Assembly: GCF_000204015.1 (NCBI RefSeq)
Contig: NZ_GL883080.1
Coordinates: forward strand, 781,291-815,929
Length of the DNA: 34,639 bases
Direction of reading: 5' to 3'
Source of the DNA: Asticcacaulis biprosthecium C19
GTDB taxonomy: Bacteria > Pseudomonadota > Alphaproteobacteria > Caulobacterales > Caulobacteraceae
Shown here: piece by piece, positions 1 to 7,366 of the stretch
How the letters are laid out: each line of letters opens with the position of its first letter
Numbering within the stretch: position 1 is the stretch's first letter
Program-made: the position numbers and the translations under genes
Notes under the pieces: generated by a model
The model's database searches: none
Told to the model about the DNA's origin: nothing
Seen by the model: only the letters and a program-made list of their open reading frames with translations

Positions 1-15
1 TCTTCTTCGGGTCGC

Positions 16-1014
16 TTACGCGCTCTCTCTGGCGACCAGGCTGAACCCGACATCAACCAGTGACGACGTCAACACCTCACCTTCGGCGCGACGGCGCAGC
101 ATGGCGATGGCCTCGCGCGCGATACGCTTGCCGTCGATATCGACCGAAGTGATGGTCGGCCGCATTTCACCCGCCACTGTGGCATTGCCGAAACCGACCA
201 CGGCCAGGTCATCGGGGACCTTCAGCCCCTGGGACATGGCCTCGATGATCAGGCCCTGGGCCAGCAGGTCGGTGCCACACACAACCACGTCCGGACGGGC
301 TTCGAGCCGCTTCATGCGGGCGAAAACGCCGCGCGCCTGACCGAACTTGACCGGAAGTTCGATGATGTCCTCGGTCGGCGCGACCCCGCCCAGCTCCGCC
401 CAGGTTTTCACCAGACCGTCACGGCGACGGCGTGCGCGGCTGGCATTGCTGGTCACCAGATGCGGCCGGCAATAGCCGCGTAGGTGCAGGAAGCGCGCGA
501 TCTCCTCGCCGATGGCTTCGTGCGAAAAACCGATGGCTATGTCGATCGGCTCCGTTGGCAGGTCCCAGATCTCGATGACGCTGGTGTTTGACTTGCGCAA
601 CAGGTCGCGCAGGTCGGGCGTCACCTCGCTGGTCAGGATGATGGCGGCGGCACGGCGCGACAGGGCCGCCATGACCAGCTCCCGCGTCCGCTCAAGCTGC
701 AAACCGGTCACGCCCAGCATGACGACATGCTGCGAGGCCGACAACTCGTTCACCATGGCCTCGATGGTGTCGCTGAACACGGTGCTGGTCAGGTGCGGGA
801 TCAGGACGGCGACCAGGTCACTTTTCTGGGTGGCCAGCCCGCCGGCGACCAGGTTTGGGACATAGCCGATGGCATCGATGGCGCTCTGGATGCGTTGGGC
901 GGTGTCTTCGGCGACGACCGACGGCTTGTTGATATAGCGCGACACGGTCGAGGCCGAGACGCCGGCCCGGGCCGCCACGTCGTCCAGTTTGAGATTGCGC
1001 CGGTCGAGTTTCAT
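16..1014 (-). CDS. LacI/GntR-family transcriptional regulator
   Basis: A 332-residue repressor of usual LacI-family length. Seen: an N-terminal helix-turn-helix (about residues 10-30, with VAARAGVSASTVSRYIN) and hinge, then a periplasmic-binding-protein-like effector domain ending in the typical VVGFGN...PTITSVD segment. The open frame runs further upstream, but the ATG at 1014 places the HTH at the normal distance from the N-terminus and is the sensible start. It lies downstream of an MFS gene on the same strand. An operator-like palindrome sits just upstream of its start and another lies between the MFS gene and the divergent capA-like operon, so autoregulation and control of the neighbouring transport/catabolic genes is inferred. 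The effector is unknown; family members usually sense sugars or sugar acids. Confidence 0.93.
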   Translation of the reverse strand: MKLDRRNLKLDDVAARAGVSASTVSRYINKPSVVAEDTAQRIQSAIDAIGYVPNLVAGGLATQKSDLVAVLIPHLTSTVFSDTIEAMVNELSASQHVVMLGVTGLQLERTRELVMAALSRRAAAIILTSEVTPDLRDLLRKSNTSVIEIWDLPTEPIDIAIGFSHEAIGEEIARFLHLRGYCRPHLVTSNASRARRRRDGLVKTWAELGGVAPTEDIIELPVKFGQARGVFARMKRLEARPDVVVCGTDLLAQGLIIEAMSQGLKVPDDLAVVGFGNATVAGEMRPTITSVDIDGKRIAREAIAMLRRRAEGEVLTSSLVDVGFSLVARESA

Positions 1015-1043
1015 AGTTCCTTGATAGCACTGCAAAAAATCTG

Positions 1044-1057
1044 TGCAAGCGGGTGCA
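1044..1057. promoter_or_regulatory. Candidate LacI-family operator upstream of lacI
   Basis: The sequence TGCAAGCGGGTGCA is a partial palindrome with a central CG, the usual symmetry centre of LacI-family operators. It lies 30 bp upstream of the regulator's ATG and resembles the site at 2287-2302. Autoregulation is inferred, not shown. Confidence 0.5.
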
Positions 1058-1058
1058 G

Positions 1059-2264
1059 TTAGCCAAAGAGACGCTTGCGGTCGCCGACCAGGATACAGGC
1101 GAAGGCCAGGGCGCCGCACAGGCAGGCCCCCAGCGGCAACAGCGCGATGTCGCCGGTCCAGTGTTGGCCAACAAAACCGCCCAGGCACGAACCGACCACG
1201 GCGGTGAAAACCCCTTGCAGCGACGCCGCGGTCCCCGCCACCGCGCCGGTCGGCTCCATCGACAGGGCGTTGAAATTGGCAGTGCACAGGGTCATGGCGG
1301 TCATGGTCAGGCCTTGCAGCACCACGAAACTGATCAGGGTTTCCTGGCCGGTGAAGGCCCAGACCATGTGGATGAAAGTGACTATGATGAAGACCACCAG
1401 GGCCGTGTGCGACATGCGGCGCACGCCCAGCTTTTCGACCAGTGTGGCGTTCAACACCGACCCGGCGGCCATCCCCAAGGCGCAGACGGCAAAGACCGGC
1501 GCCAGCCACTGCGGTTTGGCAAAGACATCGTGGAAGATCTGGGGCATCAGCGAGACATAGGCCAGCATGGTCGACAGCATGCAGGCCACAGCGAGGGTAT
1601 AGACCACGCTGACCGGCTGGGTCAGGACGAACAGGGCGACGCTGATCAGGCGGCGGAGGTTGGGGCGCTGGCGCCTTTCCGGCGGGTGGGTTTCGGGCAG
1701 GCGCAGCCACATCCAGGCGCACACAGCCGCGGCCAGAACCGCGATCGCCAGGAATATCGCCGGCCAGGGCAGGACCAGCAGGATGAGCTGACCCAGGCTG
1801 GGCGCCAGCACCGGCACAGCCAGGAACATGACATAGCTGGTCGACATCACCCGCGCCATCTGGGCGCCGGAATAGAGGTCGCGCACCACGGCGCGGGTGA
1901 CGACGCTGGCCGAGGCCGCGCACACACCCTGTAGCAACCGCAAGGTCAGCAAGGCGGGCAGGGTGGACACCAGGGCGGTGGCGGCCATCAGCACCGCGAA
2001 CAAACCGATGCCGATCAGCAGCATGCGCTTGCGCCCCAGCCAGTCTGACAAGATCCCGAAGATAAGCTGGCCCAGGCCGTGGCCGAAGAAGAAAATCGCC
2101 ACCACCCATTGCAGGTGGTTGGCATTATCGACGCGCAGCGACCGGCCGATCTCCGGCAGGGCCGGCAACATGGCGTCTATCCCCAAAGCCGTCATCGCCA
2201 TGACGCACGACACAAGGGCGGCGAATTCGGGAAAAGACAAGGCCTTGGCCGGGGTTTCGGTCAT
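1059..2264 (-). CDS. MFS transporter, Bcr/CflA-like
   Basis: A 401-residue polytopic inner-membrane protein with about 12 hydrophobic segments. The loop after the second helix carries the MFS signature (GILSDWLGRKRMLLIG), and helix 4 has RLLQGVCAASASVVTRAVVRD, a pattern typical of the Bcr/CflA 12-TM drug/H+ antiporter branch. The ATG at 2264 (MTETPAK) is preceded by GGATC at a suitable distance; two upstream in-frame Met codons would add 8 or 16 residues overlapping the operator and are less likely. It is cotranscribed with the LacI regulator downstream (44-bp gap). Its substrate could be a drug or the metabolite handled by the divergent operon; the sequence does not decide. Confidence 0.88.
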   Translation of the reverse strand: MTETPAKALSFPEFAALVSCVMAMTALGIDAMLPALPEIGRSLRVDNANHLQWVVAIFFFGHGLGQLIFGILSDWLGRKRMLLIGIGLFAVLMAATALVSTLPALLTLRLLQGVCAASASVVTRAVVRDLYSGAQMARVMSTSYVMFLAVPVLAPSLGQLILLVLPWPAIFLAIAVLAAAVCAWMWLRLPETHPPERRQRPNLRRLISVALFVLTQPVSVVYTLAVACMLSTMLAYVSLMPQIFHDVFAKPQWLAPVFAVCALGMAAGSVLNATLVEKLGVRRMSHTALVVFIIVTFIHMVWAFTGQETLISFVVLQGLTMTAMTLCTANFNALSMEPTGAVAGTAASLQGVFTAVVGSCLGGFVGQHWTGDIALLPLGACLCGALAFACILVGDRKRLFG

Positions 2265-2286
2265 CAAAGATCCGTTGCAAAAATTC

Positions 2287-2302
2287 ATGCAAGCCCTTGC
2301 AT
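2287..2302. promoter_or_regulatory. Candidate LacI-family operator between MFS gene and capA-like operon
   Basis: ATGCAAGCCCTTGCAT is a 7+7 bp inverted repeat around a central CC dinucleotide. It lies in the 92-bp gap between the divergent MFS gene and the capA-like operon, so one bound repressor could control both. It shares TGCAAG with the site at 1044-1057. Confidence 0.6.
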
Positions 2303-2356
2303 ATATCACCATGGCGTATATTGTTCTAAAATATAACTAATTATCAAGGGTGGATT

Positions 2357-3481
2357 GTGGAAGCGTGCGTTATTCTGGCGGTTGGGGACATTGCGCCGGA
2401 TCGACCCGATCCCGACACCAGCTATGATGCCGTACGAGCGCGCCTGACCGCCGCCGACCTGACCCTGGCCCAGTTGGAGACCACCTTTGCCGCCAAGGGA
2501 GTGCGCTTGCCCCAGGCGCGTCATGCTGTCCTGGCGCCGGTTGCCGGCGCTGGCGCCGTGGCGCGTGCCGGCATCGACGTTATCTCCATGGCCGGCAACC
2601 ACTGCCTCGACTGGGGCAGCGAAGCCATGCTGGAATGTATCAGCCACCTGGAAGGCGAGGGCGTCGCCGTGGTCGGCGCCGGTCCGGATATCGCCGCGGC
2701 GCGCAAGCCGGTGATCCGGACATTGCCCGACGGCAGCCGGGTGGCGGTGCTGGCGTACAGCTCCATCCTGCCCCAGGCCTATTGGGCGGAAGAGCGCCGG
2801 CCGGGTTGCGCGCCGATGCGGGCGCATACGCTTTACGAACAGATCGAACACGACCAGCCCGGCACGCCGGCGCGCATCCACACCTTTGCCCATCGCGGCG
2901 ACCTGGCGGCGCTGGAAGCCGACATCCGCGCCGCCAAGGCCGAAGCCGACGTCGTTGTGGTGTCGCTGCATTGGGGCATCCACTTTGTCCGCGCGGTCAT
3001 CGCCGACTATCAGCGCGAGGTGGCCAGGGCCGCTATCGCCGCCGGCGCCGACGCTATTTTCGGGCATCATGCCCACATCCTGAAAGGGGTCGAGGTCATC
3101 GATGGCCGGCCGGTCTTCCATTCGCTGTGCAATTTCGCCTGCGACCTGCGCATGGACGAAGCCCACGCCAGTTCGAAAAGCTTCAAGGAGATCCAGACCC
3201 TGGCCGAAGACTGGGTTCCGGATTTCGACAGCCTGTACAACTTCCCCAAGGCCTCGGCCCTGTCGATGGTGGCGCGGCTGGAGGTGAGCGCGGGCAAGGT
3301 GGTGCGCGCGGGCTTCCACCCGGTCCATATCGGCCGCGATTCCGTGCCGCGGTTCACCGCGCCGGACGATCCGAAATTCACCGAAACCGTCGACTATATG
3401 CGCGCCGTCACCGCCGAAGCCGGGTTAAATGGCGACTACACAATCGATGGCGACCTGGTCGTCGTGGGAGGTATCGGATGA
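2357..3481 (+). CDS. CapA-family metallophosphatase-like protein
   Basis: A 374-residue protein resembling the PGA_cap/CapA family, whose fold is that of calcineurin-like metallophosphatases. Seen in order: AVGDI near residue 10, an LAQLETTF block near residue 40, AGNHCLDWG near residue 80 (family NH motif), VVVSLHWG near residue 200, and IFGHHAHILKG near residue 235; these supply the expected metal-binding Asp/Asn/His residues. No signal peptide or membrane anchor is visible, unlike capsule CapA proteins, so it is probably cytoplasmic. It starts at GTG 2357 with an AAGGG ribosome-binding site 6 nt upstream and is the first gene of a four-gene operon; its stop overlaps the next start (ATGA). 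A role in poly-gamma-glutamate synthesis is unlikely here; hydrolase function is inferred. Confidence 0.82.
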   Translation: MEACVILAVGDIAPDRPDPDTSYDAVRARLTAADLTLAQLETTFAAKGVRLPQARHAVLAPVAGAGAVARAGIDVISMAGNHCLDWGSEAMLECISHLEGEGVAVVGAGPDIAAARKPVIRTLPDGSRVAVLAYSSILPQAYWAEERRPGCAPMRAHTLYEQIEHDQPGTPARIHTFAHRGDLAALEADIRAAKAEADVVVVSLHWGIHFVRAVIADYQREVARAAIAAGADAIFGHHAHILKGVEVIDGRPVFHSLCNFACDLRMDEAHASSKSFKEIQTLAEDWVPDFDSLYNFPKASALSMVARLEVSAGKVVRAGFHPVHIGRDSVPRFTAPDDPKFTETVDYMRAVTAEAGLNGDYTIDGDLVVVGGIG

Positions 3482-4482
3482 AGACCCTGCGCTGGACCCT
3501 GCCGCTGGAAATGACGGTCGTCTTCTACCTGATCACCTACATTCCCAACATCATCCTGACCAAGCTTACCACGACCCAGGCCGTGGCGGCGTTCGGTCGG
3601 CCATTAAGCGGCCTGGAAACCCTGCCGGCGACCCTGATCGTCAACATGGTCCTGACAGTGGCCTTCTTCTGGCTGTCGGGCTGGCACCGTGACGCCCATG
3701 GTGTTCAGGCCGGCCCGATCCGCATTCCGGTCCCGACCTTCTATACGTTTCTGTCGGGGATCGGCACCTCGCTGGTCCTGTTCACCGTGCCGCTGTCCTT
3801 TACGTTGGAAGGCGTCAGCATCCCCTTTATCCAGCTTTTAATGCGCGGCGATATCCTGATCATCGCACCCATCGTCGACCTGATGTTCGGCCGTAAGGTC
3901 AAATGGTGGAGCTGGGTCGCCCTGGTCATGGTCTGCGTCGCTCTGTTGGTGGTCCTCAATGCCCGCGGCAACCTGTATTTGCCGCCCTTGGCCATCGCCA
4001 CGATCGTGCTTTACACCATCGGCTATTTCCTGCGCCTGGCGGTGATGACCAAGATTTCCAAGAGCGGCGACGAGGCGTCGGTGCGGCGCTATTTTGTTGA
4101 AGAAAAGATCGTCGCCCTGCCGCTGTCGATCCTGGCCCTGTACCTGCTGTCGGCCAGCGGGATCAGCAAACAGGCCGACCAACTGACCAACGGATTCATC
4201 CATGTCTGGTCCGATCCCGTTATCTGGAAGCTGGCCGTCAATGGCTTCCTGCTGACCATCATCTCGGTCCTGGCGGCCGTCATCCTGCTCGACAAGCGGG
4301 AGAACAGCTACTGCGTGCCCTTGGAACGTTCGGCCTCTCTGCTGGCCGGGATCATCGCCGCCCTGGTCATGGCCTGGGTATGGGGCCTGCCGCATCCGAC
4401 CTCGGCCGAGCTGACCGGCGCCGGTATCCTCATTGGGGCGATCTTCCTGTTGGCCCTTGCGCCGCGGTTCGCCAAGCCGTGA
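3478..4482 (+). CDS. DMT/EamA-like polytopic membrane protein
   Basis: A 334-residue integral membrane protein with about ten hydrophobic helices and short loops, the layout of the drug/metabolite transporter superfamily. No substrate-diagnostic motif was recognised. The start ATG at 3478 overlaps the capA-like stop (ATGA), showing translational coupling, and its own stop overlaps the GTG of the MmgE/PrpD gene (GTGA). The context suggests uptake or export of the metabolite processed by the operon, but this is inference. The assignment to DMT is based on topology and length only. Confidence 0.7.
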   Translation: MKTLRWTLPLEMTVVFYLITYIPNIILTKLTTTQAVAAFGRPLSGLETLPATLIVNMVLTVAFFWLSGWHRDAHGVQAGPIRIPVPTFYTFLSGIGTSLVLFTVPLSFTLEGVSIPFIQLLMRGDILIIAPIVDLMFGRKVKWWSWVALVMVCVALLVVLNARGNLYLPPLAIATIVLYTIGYFLRLAVMTKISKSGDEASVRRYFVEEKIVALPLSILALYLLSASGISKQADQLTNGFIHVWSDPVIWKLAVNGFLLTIISVLAAVILLDKRENSYCVPLERSASLLAGIIAALVMAWVWGLPHPTSAELTGAGILIGAIFLLALAPRFAKP

Positions 4483-5822
4483 CCCTGTCCGACGACATCT
4501 GCGCGCACATCGCCGGGGCGGCCGACATCGCGGAGCCCGCCCGGCATGCCACCCGGCGTTTCCTGCTGGACGGTGTCGGCGTCATGCTGGCGGCCAGCGG
4601 TCTGAGCCCCGAAGCCAGGGCCTTTGTCGCCATGGCCCAAGGCGAGGGACCTTGCTCGATCCTCGGCCACGGTGCCGCCGCGGCGCCGTTCGCCGCCCTG
4701 GCCAATGGTGCGTTTGGGCACGCGCTCGATTTCGAAGACGCCTATGACGCCGTGCCCTTGCATCCCAATGTATCGGCCATCCCGGCCGCCCTGGCCATGA
4801 TCCAGGCCGGGGAGCCGGTCAGCGGGCATGACCTGATAACGGCGCTCACCATCGGTTGCGACCTGGTTTGTCGGCTGGGTCACAGCCTGACCCGGCCGCT
4901 GGAAGAGCGCAGCTGGTATCCGCCCATGCTGTTCGGAGCCATTGGGGCGTCGGCCGTGGCGGCGCGCCTGGCGGGCCTCAATGCCACGCGCACCCGTGAT
5001 GCCCTGTCGCTGATGCTGTGCCAGTTGGGCGCGCCCGGCGAAATCCGCCATAGTCGCGGCACCGTCCTGCGCGCCGTCCGCGAAGCCTTTCCGGCCCAAG
5101 CCGCGGTCGTGTCAGCGCTTCTGGCTACCCAGGGCGTCACCGGTTTCGAGCAGCCGCTGGAAGGCGAGGGCGGTTTCTTCAGCCTCTATGCCGGTGGCCA
5201 TTACGACGCCGGCCCAATCCTCGACGGTATGGGCCAGCGCTGGTACGGCGAGGCCTTGAGCTTCAAGCCCTGGCCGGCCTGCCGTGGCACCCATACCGCC
5301 ATCGAATTGGCCCTGCGCCTTGACCTCAACCCGGGCGACATTGCCTCCGTCCAGGTCATGACCGGGGAGGTCCAGCACATGCTGGTTGAGCCTTTGGCGC
5401 GCAAACAGGCCCCGGCCACCGCCATCGACGCCAAGTTCAGCCTGCCCTTCACCGTGGCCGCCGCCCTTGTCTGTGGCCGGGTGACCCTTGCCGAGTTCGA
5501 CGCCAGCAGTTTGCGCGACCCGGCCATCCTGGCCTTGGCGGCCAAGGTGACGCCTCTGGACCGGCCGGACTGGGGCCGCGATCGCGCCACTTCCGGCGGG
5601 TTGGTCGTCACCCTGACCGACGGCCGGGTCCTGACGGCCGAAGAGCATCAGGCCCTGGGGCATCCGTCGCGGCCTTTGAGTGACGACGACTTGGTTGCCA
5701 AGTTCACCGCCTGCGCCGCCATGAGCGCCCGTCCACTGGCAAGGGACGACGCCCACCGCCTGGCCAGGCAGATACTCACCCTTGATGATTGCCGCGATGC
5801 CGGCGCCGTTTTCCGAGTTTAA
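4479..5822 (+). CDS. MmgE/PrpD-family protein
   Basis: A 447-residue cytoplasmic enzyme of the MmgE/PrpD family, close to the family's usual length (about 440-480). Seen: ATRRFLLDGVGVMLAA near the N-terminus, the FGHALDFEDAYDAVPLHP block near residue 85 (family DFDD..HP motif) and FKPWPACRGTHTAIE near residue 265, matching the conserved KPYPSC..H segment. Known members include 2-methylcitrate dehydratase, cis-aconitate decarboxylase and iminodisuccinate epimerase, so the reaction cannot be fixed here. The GTG start at 4479 overlaps the preceding stop (GTGA). No prpB/prpC neighbours are present, so a methylcitrate cycle is not supported; it more likely acts with the P450 on an unknown acid. 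Confidence 0.88.
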   Translation: MTLSDDICAHIAGAADIAEPARHATRRFLLDGVGVMLAASGLSPEARAFVAMAQGEGPCSILGHGAAAAPFAALANGAFGHALDFEDAYDAVPLHPNVSAIPAALAMIQAGEPVSGHDLITALTIGCDLVCRLGHSLTRPLEERSWYPPMLFGAIGASAVAARLAGLNATRTRDALSLMLCQLGAPGEIRHSRGTVLRAVREAFPAQAAVVSALLATQGVTGFEQPLEGEGGFFSLYAGGHYDAGPILDGMGQRWYGEALSFKPWPACRGTHTAIELALRLDLNPGDIASVQVMTGEVQHMLVEPLARKQAPATAIDAKFSLPFTVAAALVCGRVTLAEFDASSLRDPAILALAAKVTPLDRPDWGRDRATSGGLVVTLTDGRVLTAEEHQALGHPSRPLSDDDLVAKFTACAAMSARPLARDDAHRLARQILTLDDCRDAGAVFRV

Positions 5823-5827
5823 AACCC

Positions 5828-7000
5828 ATGGACGATTTCGATCCGCTGCGCCCCGAAACCCTGGATAGCCCTTACGAGGACTACCGCCGCCTGCGCGCCG
5901 GCTGTCCGGTGGCCCATACCGACGCCTGGGGCGGTTTCTGGGCCTTGACCCGCCATGCCGATGTCGCCTGGGCCGCCGCAGACTATGCCGCCTTTACGAC
6001 GACGGTGCAGAATGTCGTCCCCAAGGTGGCGACGACCGGCCGCCGGCCGCCCTTGCATCTAGATCCGCCCGAACATTCGCCCTATCGCCGTGCCATCAAC
6101 CGGGTGCTGGTCGAACGTAGGGTGGAATCCCTACGGCCGTTTATCGTCAAGGTCTGCGACGAGTTGATCGATGCCATGCTATCCAGGGGGGGCGGCGAGA
6201 TCTGCGCCGACTATGGCGCGGTGCTGCCGATCCGCGTCTTTGCCGAGTGGATGAACCTGCCGCCGCAGGACCAGTTGTGGCTGGCCGATGTGGCGCGGGT
6301 CTATGGCGCGGCTGTGCAGTCGGCCGACCAGACCACCACCCAGGCGACCAGCCTGCAACTCTACGACATGGCCCGTGGCCTGCTGGAAAGCCGCAAGGCT
6401 GTTCCGCTGCATCCGGACGAAGACGTGACCTCGGCGCTGCTGGCCGCGCGGGTGGATGGCCAACCTTTGCCGGACGAACTGATCCTGGGGACCATCCGTC
6501 AGGTGCTGGTGGTCGGCATCATCGCGCCGCAGGTGGTGTTCGGCTCGACGGTCGTCCATCTGTGCCGCCATCCGGAGCTGCAGGCGCAGTTGCGCGCGGA
6601 GCCCGAGCTTATCCCCGCCGCCATGGAGGAGTTCTTGCGGCTTTACACGCCCTATCGCGGTTTCGCTCGGACGCCGACGCAGGACGTGACCCTGCATGGC
6701 GTGACGATCCCGAAGGACGAGCCGGTGGCGCTGATCTATGCCTCAGCCAACCGCGACGAAACCGTGTTCGAGGCGGCCGAGACCTTCCGCCTGGACAGGC
6801 CGAACATGAAGGACTCCCTGGCATTTGGACGTGGACCGCACACCTGTCCGGGCTCTGGTCTGGCGCGGCTGGAGCTGAGCATTGCGCTGGAACGGTTGCT
6901 GGCAAAGACCTCAGCGATCGAGATCGCCGGCGAGATCATCCCGACACGCATGCCCGAAATCGGCACCCTGGTTGTGCCGGTGAAACTGGTGGGGCGCTGA
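5828..7000 (+). CDS. Cytochrome P450
   Basis: A 390-residue soluble bacterial-type P450. The heme-thiolate signature FGRGPHTCPG is at about residues 333-342 with the ligand Cys340. The K-helix ExxR motif is EFLR (268-271), and a HLDPPEHSPYRRAIN C-helix motif is near residue 78. The I-helix stretch reads VGIIAPQVVFG (230-240) in place of the usual AGxDTT-type acid-alcohol pair, which is unusual for a monooxygenase. It follows the MmgE/PrpD stop by 5 nt and has only a weak ribosome-binding site, so it probably depends on coupling. No ferredoxin or reductase gene is adjacent. The substrate is unknown. Confidence 0.93.
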   Translation: MDDFDPLRPETLDSPYEDYRRLRAGCPVAHTDAWGGFWALTRHADVAWAAADYAAFTTTVQNVVPKVATTGRRPPLHLDPPEHSPYRRAINRVLVERRVESLRPFIVKVCDELIDAMLSRGGGEICADYGAVLPIRVFAEWMNLPPQDQLWLADVARVYGAAVQSADQTTTQATSLQLYDMARGLLESRKAVPLHPDEDVTSALLAARVDGQPLPDELILGTIRQVLVVGIIAPQVVFGSTVVHLCRHPELQAQLRAEPELIPAAMEEFLRLYTPYRGFARTPTQDVTLHGVTIPKDEPVALIYASANRDETVFEAAETFRLDRPNMKDSLAFGRGPHTCPGSGLARLELSIALERLLAKTSAIEIAGEIIPTRMPEIGTLVVPVKLVGR

Positions 7001-7041
7001 CCGCTAGCTGCTACACACCAAATTAAACACCAAAAGACGTC

Positions 7042-7098
7042 ACAAACGCCCTCCTCCCTACGAAGTGGGGAGGGGAACCGCGAAGCGGTGGAGGGGTA
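7042..7098 (+). repeat. 57-bp palindromic intergenic repeat, copy 1
   Basis: Begins ACAAACGCCCTCCTCC and ends CGAAGCGGTGGAGGGGTA, with internal self-complementary segments (CCTCC..GGAGG and CCGCGAAGCGG). A matching copy in reverse orientation lies at 7194-7250; both are 57 bp with identical ends and several central changes. It resembles dispersed REP/MITE-like palindromes. As it follows the P450 stop, the stem-loops may also help terminate that operon. Confidence 0.85.
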
Positions 7099-7193
7099 TT
7101 CTTACGGCGCAACACACTCTTAAGTTATTAAAGTTTCTACATATTATGTCTTTCAAGAACGTCTTGAATCCGCGTCGCGACGTCTTTTCCCTG

Positions 7194-7250
7194 TACCCCT
7201 CCACCGCTTCGCGGTCCCCCTTCCCATGAAATGGGGAGGAGGGCGTTTGT
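7194..7250 (-). repeat. 57-bp palindromic intergenic repeat, copy 2 (inverted)
   Basis: Reverse-complement partner of 7042-7098. The outer 15 bp at each end are identical and the middle differs (ATTTCATGGG against CTACGAAGTGG-type sequence), with paired changes that partly keep stem potential. The 95 bp between the copies are AT-rich and contain no gene. Confidence 0.85.
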
Positions 7251-7284
7251 CATTCCCGTCATTGGTAGTTCTAACACTTGGCAC

Positions 7285-7316
7285 AAAAAAGCCGGATGGC
7301 GCTAAGGCCATCCGGC
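7285..7316 (-). terminator. Intrinsic terminator of the TonB-dependent receptor gene
   Basis: A perfect 9-bp stem (GCCGGATGG/CCATCCGGC) with an 8-nt loop is followed on the minus strand by six T residues. It lies 51 bp beyond the stop of the receptor gene. Confidence 0.9.
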
Positions 7317-7366
7317 AGGGGAAAGGGCACGACCGGGAGCGATCGTAGCCGCGACGGGAACGGAAG

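Noticed and set aside
1015-2109. N-terminal extension of the LacI frame across the MFS gene
   Set aside because: The extension is an out-of-frame shadow of the MFS gene; the HTH begins directly after ATG 1014.
2357-3481. Capsule poly-gamma-glutamate synthesis
   Set aside because: No CapB/CapC partners, no signal or anchor, and an operon with PrpD and P450 genes.
7001-7366. CRISPR array or insertion sequence
   Set aside because: Only two copies, in inverted orientation, without regular spacers or a transposase gene.
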